63,621 bases of DNA from Penium margaritaceum (Eukaryota; Streptophyta; Zygnematophyceae; Desmidiales; Peniaceae). The stretch spans positions 14,608 to 78,228 of the forward strand of contig SZWC01004840.1 in the NCBI GenBank assembly GCA_023375785.1, in the 5' to 3' direction. The translations under genes were made by a program, and so were the position numbers. Shown piece after piece: positions 45,500 to 56,022 of this stretch. The notes under the pieces were generated by a model. It was given only the letters and a program-made list of their open reading frames with translations. It was not told the origin of the DNA and did not search any database. Numbering within the stretch: the stretch's first letter is position 1; the number at the start of each line of letters is the position of its first letter.

Positions 45500-46830
45500 A
45501 CTTCTTGATCAGAAGAGTTGGTGACCATTATGTAGTCCACTGTTGGATCAACTAATCGTAAGGCTGGCGCCAAGATTATAGTGTTCCTCAAAGAGTTGAA
45601 CTCTTCTTTTTTGCTATCCTCCCAATTCCACTCGGTGGTTTTCGGAGTGAAACCGGAGAGAGGCAGTGACACCCAAGTGTAATCGCTTACGAGTCAACAG
45701 TAATACTTACAGAGGCCTACAAACACTTGGAATTCCTAAACATTGGTTGGCATTGGCCAATAAGCAACTGCCTCCAACTTTTCTAGGACCATGGTGATCC
45801 GTCCGCCGCCGATAATGTTGCCCAAAAACTTGATCAAACGGTGACCAAAGTCGTATTTCAAGAGTTTTCCATGAATCACACTCTCTATTTGTAAAATTTT
45901 TGAAAATTTTGGAAGTTTTCCATTATGCTCCTCCGGGGTGCAGTTATACACCAAGATGTTGTCTAGATACACGTCAATAACGTGATCAAAGCATACGCAA
46001 AAAATTGTATTCATCATTGCCATGAAGGTTACAGGGGTGTTCGTGAGTCCAAATGGCATGATCGTGAACTCAAAGTGCCTGTATCTATTGTGGAACACTG
46101 TCTTCTGGACTTCCTTATCAAATACGTGAATTTGATGATAGCCGCTGCTGTGTCAATTTTGGTAAATTTTGGGTCTCACGGAGTTGGTAATTTTTTTCTC
46201 CGTGTAGAAAAGGGTAGCGGCTCTTGATGGTGATATCGTTTAACATTTAGTAAACCATCTATATTTTAATCTCCCCTATTTTCATTTAGAAAGTGCAAGT
46301 TCCGCGTAGGGTGACGTGGACGCTCTGATGTACCCCTGATCAAGCAATTTGTCCAGCTGCTTCTTGAGTTCGATCAGCTCTTGGTTTCTCATCTGATAAG
46401 TTTTCTTCACCATCGGTCTGTTTCTTGGCTTGAGGTCTATTTGGTGATTGACGTTATACTGGGGAGGTAAATCTCAGGATGGTTTGTCACGAAAAACTCC
46501 TTTGAGCTCCTCGATGATCGATGCAATCCCCTCTGGAATGGGTGCAAACATTTCAGATTTTCAGGTCGATGTGGTCATCTCAGCTGCTGCAATTTCTTCC
46601 ACCTGCCCTGCATCTACATGGACTAGCCTCGCTTGAGTTCAACATTGCAAATATCTTCTGGCCACGTCCAAAGATACCGGCCATACGTTTTGCAAGTGCT
46701 ACTACTTCCTTTGCTGCTTCCACATTTGCTACTTCTCGTAACCTTTGTTGGGTGGCTCAACCAAAGGTAGATGTCATTTCCTACCATGAATGTTGATGTA
46801 GACCTATCCACTACTCCAGTCCACCTACGG
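45500..46830 (-). pseudogene. gypsy B RT and protease-RT spacer
   Basis: RT at 45736-46098 reads RHFEFTIMPFGLTNTPVTFM, then VYLDNILVYNCTPEEH. The YLDD box is YLDN, so polymerase activity is lost. GRITMVLEKLEAVAYWPMP marks the start of the connection. Upstream, 46260-46450 gives QIDLKPRNRPMVKKTYQMRN and ELKKQLDKLLDQGYIRASTS, the usual RT N-terminus. The spacer with EEIAAAEM and EELKGVF matches gypsy A and C. Frames are disrupted between these blocks. Confidence 0.85.
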
Positions 46831-48000
46831 ATTTTGGTGCTACAAGAAATCTAGTCCGAGGATGATTTTTTGGTCACTCACTGGCCAAGTCCTCCAAACC
46901 ATTACGTCGTGGACATCTCCAAAATGTTGACAAAGATGTTTGTAAAGTTGAGAGATTTCCTAACGTCCGCTGATTGTTTTTCCTTCAAACATTCCCGGTT
47001 TGGTCTGCAAACACAGTTTCCAAACCATGTCATAACTTATGAAACTTTAAGGAGCTCCTCCATTCATCAGTGTCGGCACTCATAGGTGACTTCTACAGCC
47101 CTTTAGTTGCACTCATAGCAGTATCGGTGGTTGGTCATCCTTTAACCACTTGTCGAACTTTGCAATCTCAGGAACCCTCGCCTACAGTGATGTGAGCCCC
47201 TCAAATGGGCCATCGGTCGTTGCAGATTTTTCCAACTGGATCGGAGCCTCGTCGTCTATTCTTGTCGTTTGTCACTTCCTCACTCCTCATTTCTTTCTCT
47301 ATGGATCTTCCCCCTTTTTGGCTTGCTACTTCCATTTCCAACAGTCGTGGAAGGTGTGCCTTTCCTTTTCACAAGTCCAAAAGACCCATTGATTGCGTTG
47401 ATTGATGACATCAATCTCCACCGGGGATGCGTTTTTGAGTTATGGTTAATCATCCTAGATTCATACACTCGACAATTTGTGTATCAAAAAGTGTATTCCT
47501 ACATGCAAACATTTTTCAGAAATCATCGACATAAATCATGTAATTAGAGCCCAGATATAAATTCATTGTCCGAGGTGTTAAAGGAATTGGATTATATATA
47601 CTATGTTTTAGCTTTTTTTAGAAGTCCATGTTCACTGATATCTTCACTTCCCAATACACTTGTCGATTCATAGTTTCAGGGATGAGGTGATTGGTCATAT
47701 ATGGAGTTTTCCACCAACTGGGACTTCCCTCTGCCACGGTAAGAGTTGTTGCCTTGGGATCGCTAGCCATTGGATTCCTGCATTCGAGTGTTGTAGTTAT
47801 CAATGCAATCGGCTACTGTGATTATTCAAAAAATCTCATCTTGGATACGAAAATGGGAATTGCTCACCGAATATCTTACTTTAGGCCATTGTTGCAGTAG
47901 AAACAGAGTTTTTTGGGGACAAGGTCGTTGCAGGCGGTAATTCTGTGAAATTGACACACGAACTCTGCCACTATGGACTACTCATGCATGAGTTGAAGCC
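46831..48000 (-). pseudogene. gypsy B protease and partial Gag
   Basis: Aligns by nucleotide motifs with gypsy A (40679-41700) and gypsy 0 (23969-24700), e.g. AATCTAGTCCGAGGATG and GTAGAAACAGAGTTTTTTGG. No continuous protein was recovered. The Gag N-terminal half, PBS and LTR are absent because of the junction with gypsy C. Confidence 0.55.
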
Positions 48001-48419
48001 TATATCATGCATTAGACTTCTCAGTCATCTTTCTGAAGTGCACAAGGGTAGAATGCGTGAAATCTTTTCAACGTCCTACGCAACGGCGGTTACTGAAAGC
48101 ACCATAGGTGGAAGCTCTAGAGGTGGAAGTAGCAAAGGAAGTTTCGGCAACCATACAACGCAAACTGATATGTTGGAAATGGCCAAGAGGTACTTGAAAT
48201 GCGAACCTCAGGTGTGGCTAGTCCATGTGGAGGAAGGAGAAGCAGAAGAAGTTGCAGCTGCCTAGGCAGCCACATCGGCCTCGACATCCGAGAAGTTTGT
48301 AGCCGTACCAGAGGATTTTGCAGCACTCATCAAAGAGTTTGAAGGGGTTTTTTTTCTGACAAACTGCCCTGAGAGCTACCTCCCCGATAAAACATCAATC
48401 ATTCGATAGACTCGAAGTG

Positions 48420-49790
48420 AGGCAGTAGATCAACCATGGAGGGAACCCATCGGATGAGTGATCACGAGCTGAACGAACTTAAGAAGTTGGTGGACAAGAT
48501 GCTCAATCGGGGGTTCATCAGACCTTCCATGTCACCATACGCGGCGATTGCACTTTTCATAAGAAAAACAAGGATAAATTGACCCAGGGGCCCGGGTTCA
48601 TTCTGACACCCAATGCGAGGACCCGCTTTACCAAGGCATCAGCGCCGAGGCCCGCATTTTGGTGGCGACTGATGCGAGGGCCCGCTTTTTACCTTCGTGA
48701 ATGCAGATTTCCGGTGCCTCTGCCTGTCAATGACTGCCCGGTTAGGAGAGAAGTTGGTCGACACTACTCATCTGCAGTCCTGAGTTGCACTCAGGCTTGC
48801 CGATGGACAAACTCAAAGAAACACATCGAATTGATCTTTGAACTTCAATATGGAACCACCTAGTTGTCTAACAATCGCTATAAGGTCCTTGCGGTCGTGA
48901 AAACCAGTGTGAACCAAGTGAACGAGCGAAGGGGGCGCCTGTACGACGGTGGACATCTGCATTTACCTTTCAGGCTTCGCTTGAAGATCTGACATGCAGG
49001 ACTGTGTGAAAGGGCCCCGTCGTTGTTGAGTTTGAGCGGCAGGGCTCCCTCGTTTCTCAGATACGCCGTCAGGGCCCCGTGGTTCACAAACTAGAAAAAG
49101 GGGCCTTGTAGTCAAGCCGCATATCGGAACAGGGCCCTTTGGTTGAACTGCCCAAAAAACAAAGAGATGCAGATGTGCATGGACTACCGAGTATTGAACT
49201 ACATCACCATCAAGAATCGCTTCTCCCTCCCACGAACCAAAAACAATTCAACCAACTCTGAGGGGGCTGAATTTTCAGCAAAGTGGACCTACGCAACGAC
49301 TATCATAAAATCCATGTATTTGATATGGAAGTTCAAAAGAAATCATTTCGCACCAGATGCGGACACTTTGAGCTCACCATTATGAGGTTTGGACTCAAAA
49401 TATCCCTCCAAACATTCATGGCTGCGATGAACAACATATTCCGTCCGTACCTCAACGGCTTTGTTGTTGTAAGCTTCTACAACATCATGGAGTATAGCCG
49501 TACCCCAAAGGAAGTTCTTGAAGTTTTACAAAAAAAGATAAAATTTTCAGAAAACTTTCGAAGTGAAACTCTGGTCACTGTTCGATCAAGTTTTTGGGCC
49601 ACATTATCGGTGGCGGACGAATCATCATGGACCCAAAAAAGGTGGAGGTGGTCGGTTATTGGCCAACGTCCACAAATTTTTGGGACGTCCAAGTATTCTT
49701 GGGCGCTTCAACCACTACTGTCAATTTGTAAAGGACTACGCTCGAGTGTCAGCACCTCTCTCTGATCTCACTTGCAAAACCAATGAGTAG
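48420..49790 (+). pseudogene. gypsy C reverse transcriptase
   Basis: The RT N-terminus near 48445-48575 reads MSDHELNELKKLVDKMLNRG, then FIRPSMSPYAAIALFIRK. After the foreign insert, RT resumes with NKEMQMCMDYRVLNYITIKN and NRFSLPR. A frame change leads to 49283-49765: MDLRNDYHKIHVFDMEVQKK, FELTIMRFGLKISLQTFM. The box expected to be YLDDIL reads SFYNIM, so both aspartates are lost. Non-functional. Confidence 0.83.
48577..49143. mobile_element. unclassified GGGCCC-rich insertion
   Basis: About 570 bp interrupts RT between LFIRK and NKEMQMCMDY, which are nearly adjacent in related RTs. The left side holds three related motifs ending in GAGG(G/A)CCCGCTTT or GAGGCCCGCATTTT. The right side has AGGGCCCCGT twice, AGGGCTCCCTCGTT and AGGGCCCTTTGG. 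TTGA occurs at both borders as a possible short target duplication. No coding capacity. Not assigned to any known family. Confidence 0.6.
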
Positions 49791-50250
49791 AATTGGGAGG
49801 ATAACGAACAACAAGCGCTCAACTCTTTGAGAAGCACTATGACCTTAGCGCCAGCCTTACGATTGACAAATCAAATGGTGGATCACATCATGGCCACCAA
49901 CGCGTCTGATCGAGCCATTGGAGCTGTTCTCCTCTAAGAAAATAGCGGTGGAGAACAACCAGTCATGTACACGTTGTGAAAGTTGCGCGGGCCAAAACTC
50001 AACTACGGGGTGCACGAAAAAGACATCCTCGCAATCATGCACACGTGTAAGACATGGCGGTGCTACTTAAAATGCCCGCGATACATCGGCCGCACGGACC
50101 ATCATGCCTTGAAACATCTCAAGACACAGCCAAAACTGAGTCATGGACAAACTTGGTGGATGGAGTTCCTCGAGTCCAACTTCAATTGCGACATACGTAA
50201 TCAACCTGGAATTACAAACCCACCGGATGCATTTTCTCAATGACCAGATA
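49791..50250 (+). pseudogene. gypsy C RNase H
   Basis: Continuation of Pol: DYARVSAPLSDLTCKTNE just upstream, then LTNQMVDHIMATNASDRAIG (the RNase H first-Asp region). KLNYGVHEKDILAIMHTCKT (Glu region) and YIGRTDHHALKHLKTQPKLS follow (Asp region), then NQPGITNPPDAFSQ at the end. One stop follows GAVLL near 49935 and another precedes LRGPKLNY. Most of the catalytic residues remain visible, but the frame is broken. Confidence 0.82.
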
Positions 50251-52050
50251 AAATGGCCGAGATTGACATGCTGCTCGTCGAACAAGACCTATACCTTGCA
50301 AGGCTTTTCAAGAAGGGTTATGAGGAGTTTTGCAGGTACGTCAAGACCAAGCTCTAGTTTGACAATCCCCATTGGTGATGAAGATTCACTGGCCACATCT
50401 TCATTCCACCAAACAAGGATCTACAAAGGATATTGTTGGAGGAATTCCACTACAGTGATGAAGGTGGACACTTCGGTGAGGATAAGATGATGAAGAAGCT
50501 GGAAAAATACTACTTGTGGGACAAGATGTATACCGACGTGTCAGCCTTTTGTAAATCATGAGACACTTGTTAAAGACAAAAATCTTTTCACACAAGGCGG
50601 TCCGGTCTACTTCAACCTCTACTAGTTGTGATGGAACCGTGGGCCGACATCAGCATGGACTTCGTGACGAGACTGCTTACCACTCTCAAGGATTATGATG
50701 CCATCATATTGGTGGTAGAAAGATACTCAAAAGTGTCACACTTCATCCCGATGACGAAAACCATCACCGCAAAAAGAAGAGCACGAATGTTCCTGAGCCA
50801 GATCATGCTGCTACGCGGTATGCCACGTACCATCATAAGCACCATAGGTGACCGCTTCACTAGCTGTTTTTGCTCCGAGTTAATGAAACGTTATGGCAAT
50901 CGGATCCACCTATCAATGGCGTTCCATCCTCAAACCTGATGAAATAAGAGAACCCTCCTAGCAACATTCTGTGTGAGAAATCAGACTATGGTGAACACAA
51001 CATGACAGACGACACTTGAATTGGTGGAGGGACGGCAAAACCATGCATAGATGAAACTAAAGTAAGTAGCAACAAACAAACAATTGTGTGTATAGTCTCA
51101 TCCACGTGCATGCAACTAAGCACACGAGTCCAACCAACCCATGAGAAATTAGCCTAACCTGCATGTAAGCTCCAAAACACCAGCAAAGAGAACCCAAAAG
51201 TCATATGGGCTCCTCGGTTGTCCAAATGACAAACCAAAAGAAGTGTCATGTGCAGAAGTAGAAACTCTATGCAATTGGACCACTTGCGAGCAAGGATAAT
51301 TCCACTGAGAAAATGGACCCCGAGAGGTGATCACCGAGAAAATTTGTAGAGCACATGAGGGTGCGCCGACTGGTCGAACGCTGTCAAAGTAGTCGTCGAG
51401 TGTCCTCGCATACCAGTGAGCTAAGACGACAAGTTTAGAGGTCACTGTGACTCACACACCAAAAAAACAAACGGGCAAATAATTCGGACCAATCTAATGG
51501 GTAGCCAACTGCCAACTGCCGAACGCGCATACAGCTCTGTCACTTCCACCGTAGCTGGTAATCTCCCTCTTGAAAGAGTATACGACAAAATTACCGAAAC
51601 ACCTACAGGATTTCAAATCCAAAGCAACATTCTCGGTCGACATCCACCGCCGGGATTTCTCAAGCGTTTGGTAGGACACACAACGAACGCACGCAAAGAC
51701 GCAAGTAGCCATGAAGGGAGCGGCCGACCACCATCACACTGATGATGTGTGAAGCGCTGGTGATCGTGTCCTCCTCAGCTCAGCAAACATTAAACTCCAA
51801 GGATAGGACTTTGCAAAGCTCAAAACTTGTTGGCTGGAACCATTTGAGATTAAGAAAATGAAAAACCCTATTCTTGTTGGACTTTGCCTATCTGACAACA
51901 TGGCGATTCATTATGTTTTTGACATTGGCAAGCTCACGCACTGCCGGGACCTCGGTGTGAACTTCGCCAGCCGAGACGTCGCACCACCACCACCTGTACA
52001 AGTGGACAGGGATACGAAGTACGTGATGGAAGATATCCCCGGACATTGAC
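50251..52050 (+). pseudogene. gypsy C integrase with chromodomain
   Basis: HHCC zinc finger: EEFHYSDEGGHFGEDKMMKK, then FCKS followed by a stop where the first finger Cys partner CDTC-type pair would continue. The core at 50628-50939 reads EPWADISMDFVTRLL, ISTIGDRFTS, RIHLSMAFHPQT. A 0.5-kb foreign segment follows. The C-terminal part resumes at 51497 (QLPTAERAYSSVTSTVAGN). The chromodomain is near 52015-52130: TKYVMEDIPGH, TKYLFKCHGCNVLHNSWEPY, where WEPY is kept but the aromatic cage is altered. Confidence 0.8.
50940..51490. other. unclassified insertion in gypsy C integrase
   Basis: HPQT (50939) and LPTAE (about 51505) are normally separated by about 30-35 codons; here there are over 550 bp. 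The excess is about 470 bp of sequence not seen elsewhere in the window, with no coding signal. The ends were not resolved. Confidence 0.5.
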
Positions 52051-52212
52051 GCTGTGGAAAAATGACCAAGTATTTGTTCAAGTGTCACGGCTGCAACGTC
52101 CTGCACAACAGTTGGGAGCCCTACAACAACCTTCAAGGTATCGATCACCTAATCGACAACTGCTATCATCGTCACCAGTCTGCGTCTGCTGACTCGCTAG
52201 GACATCGCGGCT

Positions 52213-52226
52213 AAAAGGGGGGAAAG
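52213..52226 (+). promoter_or_regulatory. gypsy C polypurine tract
   Basis: AAAAGGGGGGAAAG directly before the TG of the 3' LTR. The chromodomain frame ends at a TAA just before it. Confidence 0.9.
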
Positions 52227-52777
52227 TGTTACTTCCCTGAAGTACTCGAGTCCCTAGAATTTGTGAGTGGGCATTTCTGTCATTACATTCATGGCCCATG
52301 ACGCGACTTTAGGTTTTTTGTGTTGATCGGGTGAGGGCAATTTGGCCACCTGCCCCGACCTCCATTCTTTCGTTCAAGAAGCTTTCAACAACCTTCTAGA
52401 AAGGAAGACAGAAGTGTCGCGAACATCATCGATATTTTGATAGTGTTTGGTTGATTTCTGGACGACTCTAGAATTTTATAAAGACGGGCCTCGATATTCT
52501 CAAAGCCGCCCAATTTATGGACAGAGCTTCTGGAACCATCCACTCATGGCGCGAGAATGAGGTATATGTTGGGTCCTTGGTGCTCGGCTCGAGCGCCGAG
52601 GACCCAACATATACCTCATTCTCTTTCTCAGTATTTTATACAGGTTCTCTATACCCTGGACACTTTTCATCAAAGTATACTTGTTAATACAAATGATTCA
52701 TTTGTCCCAAATCCTCAAACCATCTTTTGTCCCGCACCTCATCCGTGTGAACCACCTACTTTCTGCTCGATGTAACA
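52227..52777 (+). repeat. gypsy C 3' LTR
   Basis: 551 bp from TGTTACTTCCCTG to CTCGATGTAACA. It carries an internal inverted repeat at 52553-52623 not seen in the other LTR copies. Confidence 0.9.
52553..52623. repeat. 35-bp inverted repeat (hairpin) in LTR
   Basis: Arms begin GAGAATGAGGTATATGTTGG and mirror to CATATACCTCATTCTC, with a tiny loop around GGCTC. The two arm mismatches would be G-U pairs in RNA. Other LTRs have only one arm (e.g. ATGAGGCATATGTTGGGTCC). Confidence 0.9.
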
Positions 52778-53059
52778 GTCTCGGGTGTTTTTAGCATTTT
52801 GTCATTTTATGCCCAAGGCTGGATCTAGATAACCCCCTCTCACAAGTTTAGGCAGGGCTGTGGCTCAGTGGCGGACTTGCGTGGAATGATTAAAGGGCAT
52901 AATAAGCCTTCTACCCAATCCGTGAGGGGGTTGGTGAAACCCTACCGAACGATCAATTTATATTGATGCCCTACCCAGTGACTTGAAAAAGAAGACTGCC
53001 CTGCCCACTCGATTTACCATGCTAGATCAGTGGCATGCACCGCTCATCGAGCGAAGCGA
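52778..53059. other. unassigned DNA, possible tRNA-derived piece
   Basis: TGGCTCAGTGG at about 52861-52871 fits an RNA polymerase III A box. No convincing B box follows, so a SINE cannot be claimed. Confidence 0.3.
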
Positions 53060-53470
53060 TGTGGGGCACGTCGACCCCCCTCGTGATTCTCGTTCCCACG
53101 CGAGAATCGCGATTGAGCGAAATCGCCCGTTTTCGAGATTGAGTGAAAACGCTAGTTTTGTTTTTTCTTCCTTGCTCACAAACCCCAAAGGTTTTACATG
53201 TAAACCTTAGTCAAACCCTACCCCAAATTACAGTTGGGATTTTAGGGTTTTATTTTTGTGCGGGCTCCTGGTGGGCCCCGCGGTAACAGGGCCTTGCAGG
53301 TCCCCAGTCAACGCATGGGGAGTCTTGGACCCCCCATGCAAACCATACGCAAACCCCCAATGAAACATTCACAAACCCCTCAAAAGACGGATTTGTGAAT
53401 GTGCAACAAAACTGTCAACGTCAGCATGTCGACGCTGCATCGCATGCACCGCCAACATGCTTTGATTTCT
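53060..53470 (+). repeat. dispersed repeat, copy 2
   Basis: Same orientation and block order as 8890-9375 (CGCGAGAATCGCGATTGAGCG, shortened here, then CCCAAATTACAG, ACCCCCCATGCAAAC, CAACGTCAGCATGTCGACG). No open frame of note. Confidence 0.55.
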
Positions 53471-53881
53471 TGCTGTTTGCAGGTAATGTGGTAATATTCT
53501 CAGGTCTTTTTTTTTGCGGCAATAGAAAGAGCCTTAGAGGTGGCCATCCTTTGAACTGGCACCATTACAGTGAAGGCTTACAGCCGAGGCTGCGCCTTAG
53601 ATGACCGAAGTCATCCCAGTATAGGTACCCATCAGATAAAGATCCGCTGGGTTATGTGGGACTTCTTTCTCTCACGAGAAATTCACCCACTAAACCTCCA
53701 CCCCTAAAGGTATCTATTTCCACTGGTCGTAACCATGTGAATAGGGGGTTCAGAGCCCAATTTTACCTGCTTCCCTAAAATACCTGGCCCCCCTGCTGAG
53801 TAGGTTTGTTATGCCAGATCGATCTGAGAGATTTGTGGATGATTGCCCGAGGAGGTGTAAGAGCATATTCTATGTGGCATA
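53471..53881. other. unassigned DNA before copia E
   Basis: No coding motif and no similarity to other parts of the window that I can see. The last bases (GCATA) form the left flank of copia E. Confidence 0.4.
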
Positions 53882-54415
53882 TGTGAGACAGCTTCCTAGC
53901 ACTGTTGTCACTGGCGTGGCAGTACAAGCCGGCCAGCTAACTCACTAGCACGCACAGGTGGAGGTGAGAACAGCAAGGGGTTGGCTAGGGACACAAGTAT
54001 AAGTGTCAGAAGCTGCAAATGTTGAATTGTGCAGAGAGAATGACAACTGAGGTCAGGACAACCTAAATAGTGTCACGGCCCTACTGGATGCACACACACA
54101 CGCGGCGCACAAGGGCACTCTTTTCTAGCAGGACAAAATAGTGGAAGAAAACACCGTTTTGGCCATAACTCCCCGCAGACACGTCAGAACGATGAGCCGT
54201 TTGAACTAGAACGGCCGCATCGACAAGATCTACGTCCTGATAGGCTGCACACCTATGCACTGTCCCACAGCACAAATCTAGAAAACACGAGAGTCTTTTG
54301 GACATCTGTCGTCGCCGGCCACCGGTCTTCTTCCACCATCACCAGTCTCAGGGATCTGCACGTGAATGGACATGAGCCGAGGGGTCACCGTAAGCCGTGT
54401 ACTACACACACAACA
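53882..54415 (-). repeat. copia E 3' LTR
   Basis: 534 bp. Plus-orientation start TGTGAGACAGCTTCC and end CACACACAACA. The partner is 60778-61309. Confidence 0.92.
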
Positions 54416-54430
54416 ACACTCCCCCATGAC
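54416..54430 (-). promoter_or_regulatory. copia E polypurine tract
   Basis: The minus strand reads GGTCATGGGGGAGTG immediately before the 3' LTR. Confidence 0.8.
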
Positions 54431-54579
54431 CGGAGGGCAAAACACGTCCATGCACATGCAGATATTGACGCTGTACAGAGCAGGAAACGCTTAGCCACTG
54501 TAGGCAGCAAGCACAGCACACGCAAGGTGGCACATGAGGAATCAACCTGCAGCAGGGATGGGACAGAGTCCCACGAAAC

Positions 54580-56019
54580 GAGTGGCCGCATGAAACTTCG
54601 AACGACCCAGAGCCTTGGTCAAAAATCCACGCACTGCCTGTCAGTGACCACGTACATGACTTGGATTTCACCACGATCAACCAGAACACGCACGAAGTGG
54701 TGCTCGACATTGATGTGCTTTGTGCGTGCATGGAACACACCTGAGTTCTTGGCGATGGCCTCCGCGCTCATGTTGTCACACTGAAGAACCACATGGGGAA
54801 TGGACTGACGCAGTTCATGCAACAGACGGACGAGCCAGACACATTTTGCTGCACCAATGCCTACAGCAACATACTCTGCCTCAGTAGTGCTGCGTACGAT
54901 TCAGCCCTGTTTCCCACTATGCCAGGAAACTGCAGTGCCTCCAATGAGGAAGATGTAGCCGGTGCGGCTCTTGCCATCTGGACTCCACGCCCAGTCGCTG
55001 TCTGTATACCCATCGTGCACAACAGACACCTGCCCGCGAAAGCACAGGCCGAAGCGTACGGTGGACATGATGTAGCACACACACCGGACTGCGGCCTCCA
55101 GTGTTCGCTGGCATGGAGGCTGCGAGAACTGGGTGAGCAAGTTGACAGTGAAGGCAATGTCGGGCCATGTCGTGGTGGCCAAGTACATGAGCGAGCCGAT
55201 GACTCGCAGGTAGAGGGTCACATCGACTGGCTCCCCAAGGTCAGCTGGGTCATCCACCTTCAGGGCGGCCTGCCCCTCATGGGTCATGGGCGTGGAGGCC
55301 GTGCAGACGGCAGCAAGGAGGTCGGCAAAGTGCTCTTCGACAGTCTCTGCGTAGTGTCCCTGATGGGCGCGGAGTGTGCGGTGGACACGGTCGCGCACGA
55401 TCTCCATCCCCAAAAAAATAGAGGCCTCACCAAGATCTTTCATCATGTAGGCCGAGGACATAACAGCCTTGGCCGTATTCACCGCTCCCAGGTCGGGCGA
55501 GGCGATCAGAAGATTATCCACGTAGACGAGGATGGCAGTGAGCGGTGATGGGGACTTTGAGAGGAACAGGGATGGGTCAGCATCACTCTGAACATAGCCA
55601 GTGTGTCTCAGAGTGCTGGTGATCTCCTGATTCCAGCAGCGAGGTGACTGTTTCAAGCCGTACAAGGCCTTACGCAGCCGATACACGCGGCAGGTTCCAT
55701 CGTCAAAGCCGGGTGGCTGGACCATGTAGATCTCCTCCTCAAGGTCCCCGTTTAGGAAAGCGTTGTTGGCATCCATCTGATGGAGTTCCTAGTCGTGCTG
55801 TGCCTCCTGGCTCAGCAGCGTGTGCGTGGTCATCATCCGGCCAACACGGGCAAAGGTCTCGGTGTAATCCACGCCAGGGACCTGAGAGATGCCTTTTGCT
55901 GTCAGGCGCACTTTGTAGCACTCCACAGTGCCGTCTGGTTTTAGCTTCTTGGGGAGAACCCACTTGGCCTTGGTGGCCTTGCGGTTTTTTGGCAAGTCCA
56001 CCAGCTCAAAGACACCGTG
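54580..56019 (-). pseudogene. copia E reverse transcriptase and RNase H
   Basis: RT starts HGVFELVDLPKNRKATKAKW, then LTAKGISQVPGVDYTETFAR. After an in-frame TAG (before ELHQMDANNAFLNG, motif A), a 291-codon frame (54901-55776) continues: KALYGLKQSPRCW, SDADPSLFLS, AILVYVDNLLIASP, KDLGEASIFLGMEI, TWPDIAFTVNLLTQFSQ. The catalytic box is YVDN instead of YVDD. RNase H starts SVVHDGYTDSDWAWSPDGKS, meets a stop after WHSGKQG, then resumes with TEAEYVAVGIGAAKCVWLVR and CDNMSAEAIAKNSGVFHARTK. It ends FLTKALGRSKF near the 3' LTR. Few lesions, so moderately young. Confidence 0.9.
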
Positions 56020-56022
56020 CTC

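Larger units (their letters stand above)
44048..48000 (-). mobile_element. gypsy B interior
   Basis: The chromovirus interior on the minus strand is collinear with gypsy A: chromodomain, integrase, RNase H, RT, protease, and part of gag. It lies directly next to its 3' LTR. The gag is cut at about 48000, where sequence of the opposite orientation (gypsy C) begins. No 5' LTR or PBS was found. Confidence 0.85.
48001..52777 (+). mobile_element. gypsy C, 3' three-quarters (plus strand)
   Basis: Begins in the protease-RT spacer (MAKRYLKCEPQVWLVHVEEG) and runs through RT, RNase H, integrase and chromodomain to a complete 3' LTR. Gag, protease and 5' LTR are missing. Two foreign segments interrupt it (48577-49143 in RT, 50940-51490 in integrase). 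It is placed opposite to gypsy B, 5' side to 5' side. Confidence 0.85.

Noticed and set aside
52861-52871. SINE suggested by an A-box match TGGCTCAGTGG
   Set aside because: No good B box at the usual distance, no A-rich tail and no target duplication seen.
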